Of a stretch of 41,897 bases of DNA, positions 38,801-41,897 are shown piece by piece. The DNA is taken from positions 1 through 41,897 of the forward strand of contig MPUH01000646.1 of NCBI GenBank assembly GCA_001970955.1. The letters run 5' to 3'. The position numbers and the translations under genes were made by a program. The notes under the pieces were generated by a model. The model worked only from the letters and a program-made list of their open reading frames with translations, had not been told where the DNA came from and ran no database searches. Within the stretch, counting starts at the first letter, position 1; each line of letters opens with the position of its first letter. Source of the DNA: Stentor coeruleus. Lineage: Eukaryota; Ciliophora; Heterotrichea; Heterotrichida; Stentoridae.

Positions 38801-41078
38801 TTTGGAGTGTTTGAAAAAAATAAATTATTTAGAATCTGGAAGACTTTCTACAAATTTTGCTAAAAGTGTTTTAGAGGTGTTGAAATATGTGTGTAATTTG
38901 GCTAAAGATATTGTTGATCCTAAGACTGTGAATTTATTAGTAGATATGGGGTTTAATGCACAGGTTTCAAGGGTTGCATTAATGGAAACTAGGAGTAATA
39001 ATGTAGAAATGGCAATGGAATGGATTTTCGCACACCCTGAAGTCTTAAACTCCCCTCCAGAAGCAGAACCTACATCAAATATATCCGTCGATTCTCTTCA
39101 TCTTATAGTTATCAATGCTATCCCATCTATTCCATCTTTAAGTTCAATAATAAGCGATATTCTTATTAAAGTATCCCTTACAAATGAAAACATAAACGAA
39201 GAAATTTCTCTTTCATTATTAACTTTAACTGGAAAACTTGCATCTGAATTACTTAAAGATACAAATTTAATGGAAGTTATGATGGATATGGTACAATTAA
39301 ATCTTCCTAATCTCCCAGGATCCTTTGAACAATTAGGTGCTTGTCTTCATATAATACAAATGTTGTGTATTAAAAACTCTGGTATTTTAGAGATTATTAG
39401 AGATAATTATTTCTCAACACATATCACGAATTTTATCAATAATGCTAATTTAGAACAACTTAAAGCCAATTGGATTTCATATGCGTTTTCTTTGTTGGAT
39501 ATATTGGTTAAATCAGGAGAACCTGGGAGTGATGAAATGGTTATGACGGTAATTAATGTATTAAAAAGTCACAATAGTTCACAAGCTTTGGTTTTAAGGG
39601 AACAAGATATGGCGAGTCTGTTGAATTTACTTGTAACTTTAACTTTCACTCCTGATCTTGGGAAATTTTTCCTAACAGAAGGAGGACTTCAAGCATTACT
39701 TCAATGCAAAAAACCTTTACAAAGCCCAACCCCAAAGCCATTAACCCTCCCATGGCTTGAACTTTTTATGCAGCTCTGTGAAGACCCTTATACCCTACAA
39801 ACATCATATGAATTATCATTACTCCAAGCATTAAATAAAAAAATTACCCTTGAAAATTTACTTAAAGGTTTTAAAAATCAAGTAATCCGAAGCAAAGAAA
39901 TTTTCCTTATCGCATTCAAAAACTCCTGTCAAATAGTTCGAAAATCCGAAGAAATCCTAGTTGAAAAAAAGAAAACTCATTCACAAATAACCGCTGAAAA
40001 ATGGGGAACTATGCAAATACTAGGTAAATCTATAGGGGATTTGTTCAATTTAGAGCATAAATCTCATGAAATCTTATTTATGAATAGTGAAAAACTTATA
40101 AGCATTTTATCAGATATTTTTACCTCCTACCCTTTATTAATCTATGAAGTTTTACCTTTACAATTAGATGTCTACGATCCAGTTTCAGGTCAAAACTCTA
40201 AAAAATCTTTTATAAAATCCTTAGTCAAAAACATTTTCCCATTAAGATATACAGTCAAAGTATCCGAAGGGAAAATCAGCCTTATCGACCCTGCCTCAGG
40301 AGCTTTAGTTCCTTCAAGTATATATCAAAACTGGGTTAAAANCTCTAAAAAATCTTTTATAAAATCCTTAGTCAAAAACATTTTCCCATTAAGATATACA
40401 GTCAAAGTATCCGAAGGGAAAATTAGCCTTATCGACCCTGCCTCAGGAGCTTTAGTTCCTTCAAGTATATATCAAAACTGGGTTAAAACTGGAGTTAAAC
40501 TTATCAGATCTATGACTTTTAAACAAGTTTATAAACAATTTGAACCCTTATCATTAGATATATATAATGAACTTATAATAAATAACAACAAACCAATTAT
40601 GAAAGCTAGAAAAAGATTCCTAAAAGAAATAAAAGAATGTATGTCAGAACAACTTAAAACAAATTGGTTTAATAACTCAGTTAGTTTATGTCAAATACGT
40701 ACATCAACAACTTTACTTATGTATTTACTTAGAGAAGCTCCTAAAGCACCTTTTATTAATTCATCATGTGTTGAATTTGCTAAAGCTTTAACTACAGAAC
40801 CAACATCAATACTTTTAATACTTACTGAAACTACAAAAGGTGTAGATCCTATATTAAGAAGAGCTGGATCAGTTTATAATTTGATATTAGCACTTTTTGA
40901 ACTTTTGATTAAATATCATTTGAATTTTGTGTTGAAAATGCAAAAGTCCCAAGAGGCTGTGGATGAAGCTTGGCAGATTTATCCTGAAAATGATTTTGTG
41001 GAAGATTCGAATAGTGAAGCTGCAGAAGCGCAGAATGATGAGTCTAGTCCTAGTAGTGAGAATGCACCGATTGATTAA
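35841..41078 (+). CDS. HUWE1/UPL1/Tom1-type N-terminal scaffold without a HECT domain
   Basis: 1745 residues as given; 1696 after removing 49 false residues from the N-centred duplication (40196-40488). The whole protein is alpha-helical armadillo-like repeat. Its order matches the N-terminal half of HUWE1/UPL1/Tom1 ubiquitin ligases: a DUF908-like region (about 80-400), a DUF913-like region (about 400-750; e.g. NLIRSLLRIIKIALSKW and DTGLIDTISNMF), then a UBA domain near 1031-1065 (LVDMGFNAQVSRVALMET, then AMEWIFAHPE). After the UBA come more helical repeats and a short acidic Ser-rich tail ending SSENAPID before TAA. The HECT catalytic domain that ends all classical members (3300-4400 aa) is absent, and nothing downstream in the window encodes it. 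It may be an adaptor, or the HECT half may be a separate gene. Family assignment is from pattern recognition, not search. Confidence 0.75.
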   Translation: MKIAETEFLGSEALKNWLGSIVNIGDSEFFFTISQIQQWDFEDLKDLAPISSLLNRIDSLLASSISTKNYSNLTILLDFSCLLLSNSLSKSLYNSLDELSQILDLDNWDLIFKALCLIKILTSGKATKITKDQKLTTLIHKLYVIGLGSHLSNPRPISLQDLASNIQLDIIPFQFKHESSSDPVPESLQYVLLNRTRTNSFIISNSNRIPIVSCQLQALSLFLRLSPEPLLLQEFCKTLPEIWLLPSLADFIRMPSSVEIQFSVLDLVSNILFLLESTRHDAFHSQLASLSEELFSTWNNIILSLLRDLAMPQASTLPSFSSSEMIYSLLDLVSVISECKHRSDTLNLPAITCSLLCIIKNSTEGLLCYSPIILNRAAKILCEIIPNAMEMFKEAEGMQSTIKMAVLEIKSYSNDVDLYENKTGLKINPTARVNLIRSLLRIIKIALSKWDQFPSSSNTEIQIIMDTGLIDTISNMFAKRKYEIYEEALVIITQMINELPALVGDLVNNGTIGNLLESLEENIPNSSRFIDILARFLCITAFNMDGARVIDRYNTVSNLLVVLGNTDPTLFSSNTAANISESLQELVNSVPNAIDKIIDGSLQLINSLKLSDISVPSMFFQKVSNIGRLFGSIFAISPEIINGFMGRGGLNSLLDIFKMRVMLKSEVNEFYALTSCFKSLPSNIIAQVFNKVIQTISLHVKKIQEITGPWDSIKDFSLLSENTIKELMFLLVEGDCYLEIIRILLQNWTGITGAYKEFIDVLMNISILQRVLIAEQARLMCKNKVQDKETDKFDVPGDNGIIETTEGKSFEEILYFTCQFTIRKVFRSAMRIPNHRGRLSINEEAGMAISKAVGNILTQNIKALVFEGCSYENTYNLAMQLSDIMNILLYEQGTTPALVLQFVLQGGTEAFADFLLQLKKHSYQICNSINLSYHIVNSLQILWTLSGKFLESLVLGKYINSNFGLSVVRNLGYNNTKEVLVKIQLIVLECLKKINYLESGRLSTNFAKSVLEVLKYVCNLAKDIVDPKTVNLLVDMGFNAQVSRVALMETRSNNVEMAMEWIFAHPEVLNSPPEAEPTSNISVDSLHLIVINAIPSIPSLSSIISDILIKVSLTNENINEEISLSLLTLTGKLASELLKDTNLMEVMMDMVQLNLPNLPGSFEQLGACLHIIQMLCIKNSGILEIIRDNYFSTHITNFINNANLEQLKANWISYAFSLLDILVKSGEPGSDEMVMTVINVLKSHNSSQALVLREQDMASLLNLLVTLTFTPDLGKFFLTEGGLQALLQCKKPLQSPTPKPLTLPWLELFMQLCEDPYTLQTSYELSLLQALNKKITLENLLKGFKNQVIRSKEIFLIAFKNSCQIVRKSEEILVEKKKTHSQITAEKWGTMQILGKSIGDLFNLEHKSHEILFMNSEKLISILSDIFTSYPLLIYEVLPLQLDVYDPVSGQNSKKSFIKSLVKNIFPLRYTVKVSEGKISLIDPASGALVPSSIYQNWVKXSKKSFIKSLVKNIFPLRYTVKVSEGKISLIDPASGALVPSSIYQNWVKTGVKLIRSMTFKQVYKQFEPLSLDIYNELIINNNKPIMKARKRFLKEIKECMSEQLKTNWFNNSVSLCQIRTSTTLLMYLLREAPKAPFINSSCVEFAKALTTEPTSILLILTETTKGVDPILRRAGSVYNLILALFELLIKYHLNFVLKMQKSQEAVDEAWQIYPENDFVEDSNSEAAEAQNDESSPSSENAPID
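40196..40488. repeat. 146-nt near-identical duplication around a single N
   Basis: Bases 40196-40341 and 40343-40488 match with one visible substitution (aaaatcagcc/aaaattagcc). N at 40342. The 147-nt period keeps frame and adds 49 false residues to the HUWE1-like protein. Confidence 0.94.
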
Positions 41079-41422
41079 GACTTGTAGGGTAATTATGATA
41101 AGGATTTATGATGGTTTTTTGGTTAATATGATGTATGAAAAGAAAATAATGAGATTATGGGTTTTTGTATAAGATTAGGTTTAAAAATGGTTATGCCTAT
41201 TGCTTTGTGTTTAAGGCAATTTCATAGAGGAATATAGAATGATAGATTTTTTTAAGTTGTACGGTTTTTCAATAATATATATGAGTATAAAGCCAACTAT
41301 TTGATTTTAATTAGATATGAATAAAATTTAGTATCTTTATGGTAAAATTTTATTATCTGATAAATATATTAATTATACTTGCTTGCTAAAAACTAAATTG
41401 CAAGCTATAGAAGTTAAAGTAG
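41079..41422 (+). other. 3' flank of the HUWE1-like gene
   Basis: From 41082 to 41195 there is no C at all (114 nt) although G is common, matching the C-poor sense-strand 3' flanks of other genes here. It probably contains the 3' UTR and termination region. Many stops in all frames; no HECT-like coding. Confidence 0.5.
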
Positions 41423-41518
41423 AGTGGTGAGAAGGTTGGCGGGGTTATAATCTCTCCTGGTCCAGGTTTGAGATCCTGTGACCTCTTCCTTTCAGCTAAT
41501 TCAGGATGATGCACCACT
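41423..41518 (+). ncRNA. Candidate structured RNA island, identity unknown
   Basis: A 96-nt stretch visibly richer in G+C than its surroundings, with nested pairing: terminal AGTGGTG (41423-41429) and CACCACT (41512-41518); inside it GAAGGT (41431-41436) with ACC/TTC (41481-41488, two-base bulge); and either ATCTC (41450-41454) with GAGAT (41470-41474) or CAGG (41463-41466) with CCTG (41475-41478). The segment ggtttgagatcc resembles a Pol III B box with one extra base, but no tRNA cloverleaf can be drawn. Strand is undetermined; + is given for convenience. Confidence 0.25.
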
Positions 41519-41897
41519 TGTTGTCTATAATAATGTGCTCATTGACTTTCCTAGTAATTTTTTAGAGTTCTTATTTTGAGAGTGAGTATAATAATTGAGG
41601 CAAATATTGAAACATTTACTAACTTAGCATTTCAAATAAAGTCAAACAAAATCAAATGGTTTAGATATAATAGAAATAAGCACGCCAAGATGTAAATAGT
41701 CAATTATTTTCTAATTTATCTTTTTAGTTTAATGCAAATAAAAAATAATTTAGTTAATAGGAATATTAAATATTCAGATTTTAATTATTAGAAGTTCTAA
41801 ACTTAATTTTTAATATAATTTTAGAGAATTTTATTAATATCATTTCGCTTTTAAAGTTAAGAATAGTGAATATATGCTTAAAAGAATTCTCAGATGC
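41519..41897. other. Terminal AT-rich stretch
   Basis: No gene, repeat or RNA recognised up to the window end. Confidence 0.4.

Noticed and set aside
6702..40488. The six local duplications as genuine tandem repeats or gene-internal repeat domains
   Set aside because: Each is centred on exactly one N and two copies only, in coding and non-coding DNA alike, which points to assembly.
41423..41500. tRNA gene suggested by a B-box-like ggtttgagatcc
   Set aside because: No acceptor stem or consistent anticodon arm can be drawn and the T-loop would have an extra base.

Overview
The window is protein-coding eukaryotic nuclear DNA, very AT-rich and gene-dense, and it looks like a heterotrich ciliate of the Stentor type. 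The grounds are: exactly 15-nt spliceosomal introns (GTA...TAG), found four times where they repair obvious gene breaks; use of TAA, TAG and TGA all as real stops (standard code, unlike most ciliates); tiny intergenic gaps; and eukaryotic families such as striatin, Rab5-type GTPase, profilin, ribosomal P1, DYRK and zDHHC. The organism name is inference. I saw no prokaryotic, viral or mobile-element gene.

Layout. 1-1805 (+): 5'-truncated ankyrin-PH-AGC kinase. 1848-6112 (-): coiled-coil protein and a Cyc8/UTX-like TPR protein. 7128-8030 (+): coiled-coil gene with one intron. 8538-10064 (+): DYRK kinase. 10170-14974 (-): EF-hand protein, PX-START protein (one intron) and striatin, packed with 1-nt and 40-nt gaps. 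15822-16967 (+) and 20108-21655 (+): a paralogous pair with a C2-like N-terminus and coiled coil. Between them lie two small coiled-coil/unknown genes and a sperm-tail PG-rich (SHIPPO) protein. 21869-23199 (-): IQ-motif protein with one intron. 23200-24759: gene-poor, with decayed coding remnants. 24760-25137 (+): ribosomal P1, intron-split. 25208-26620 (+): coiled-coil protein. 26777-27379 (-): Rab5-like GTPase. 27380-30327: almost gene-free. 30328-30825 (-): profilin. 30997-31836 (+): zDHHC3/7-like palmitoyltransferase. 31837-32664 (-): unknown. 33316-33798 (+): C2H2 zinc-finger protein. 33799-35840: very AT-rich and empty. 35841-41078 (+): HUWE1/UPL1-type giant protein that ends without a HECT domain. 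The last 0.8 kb holds a small structured GC-richer island.

No single pathway unites the window. Several products suit a large ciliated cell: cilium/cytoskeleton (SHIPPO, IQ, EF-hand and coiled-coil proteins, profilin), membrane traffic and lipid sensing (Rab, PX-START, zDHHC) and signalling (two kinases, striatin/STRIPAK). These are roles of the families, not shown here.

Two window-wide observations matter most. First, flanking DNA is extremely strand-asymmetric: on the sense strand 5' flanks are nearly free of G and 3' flanks nearly free of C, the extreme being 294 nt with no C at all (27378-27671, G-less on the Rab sense strand). Second, every one of the six single N characters sits between two near-identical direct copies (59-219 nt). 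These look like unmerged contig ends; they add false residues to three proteins and break a fourth.
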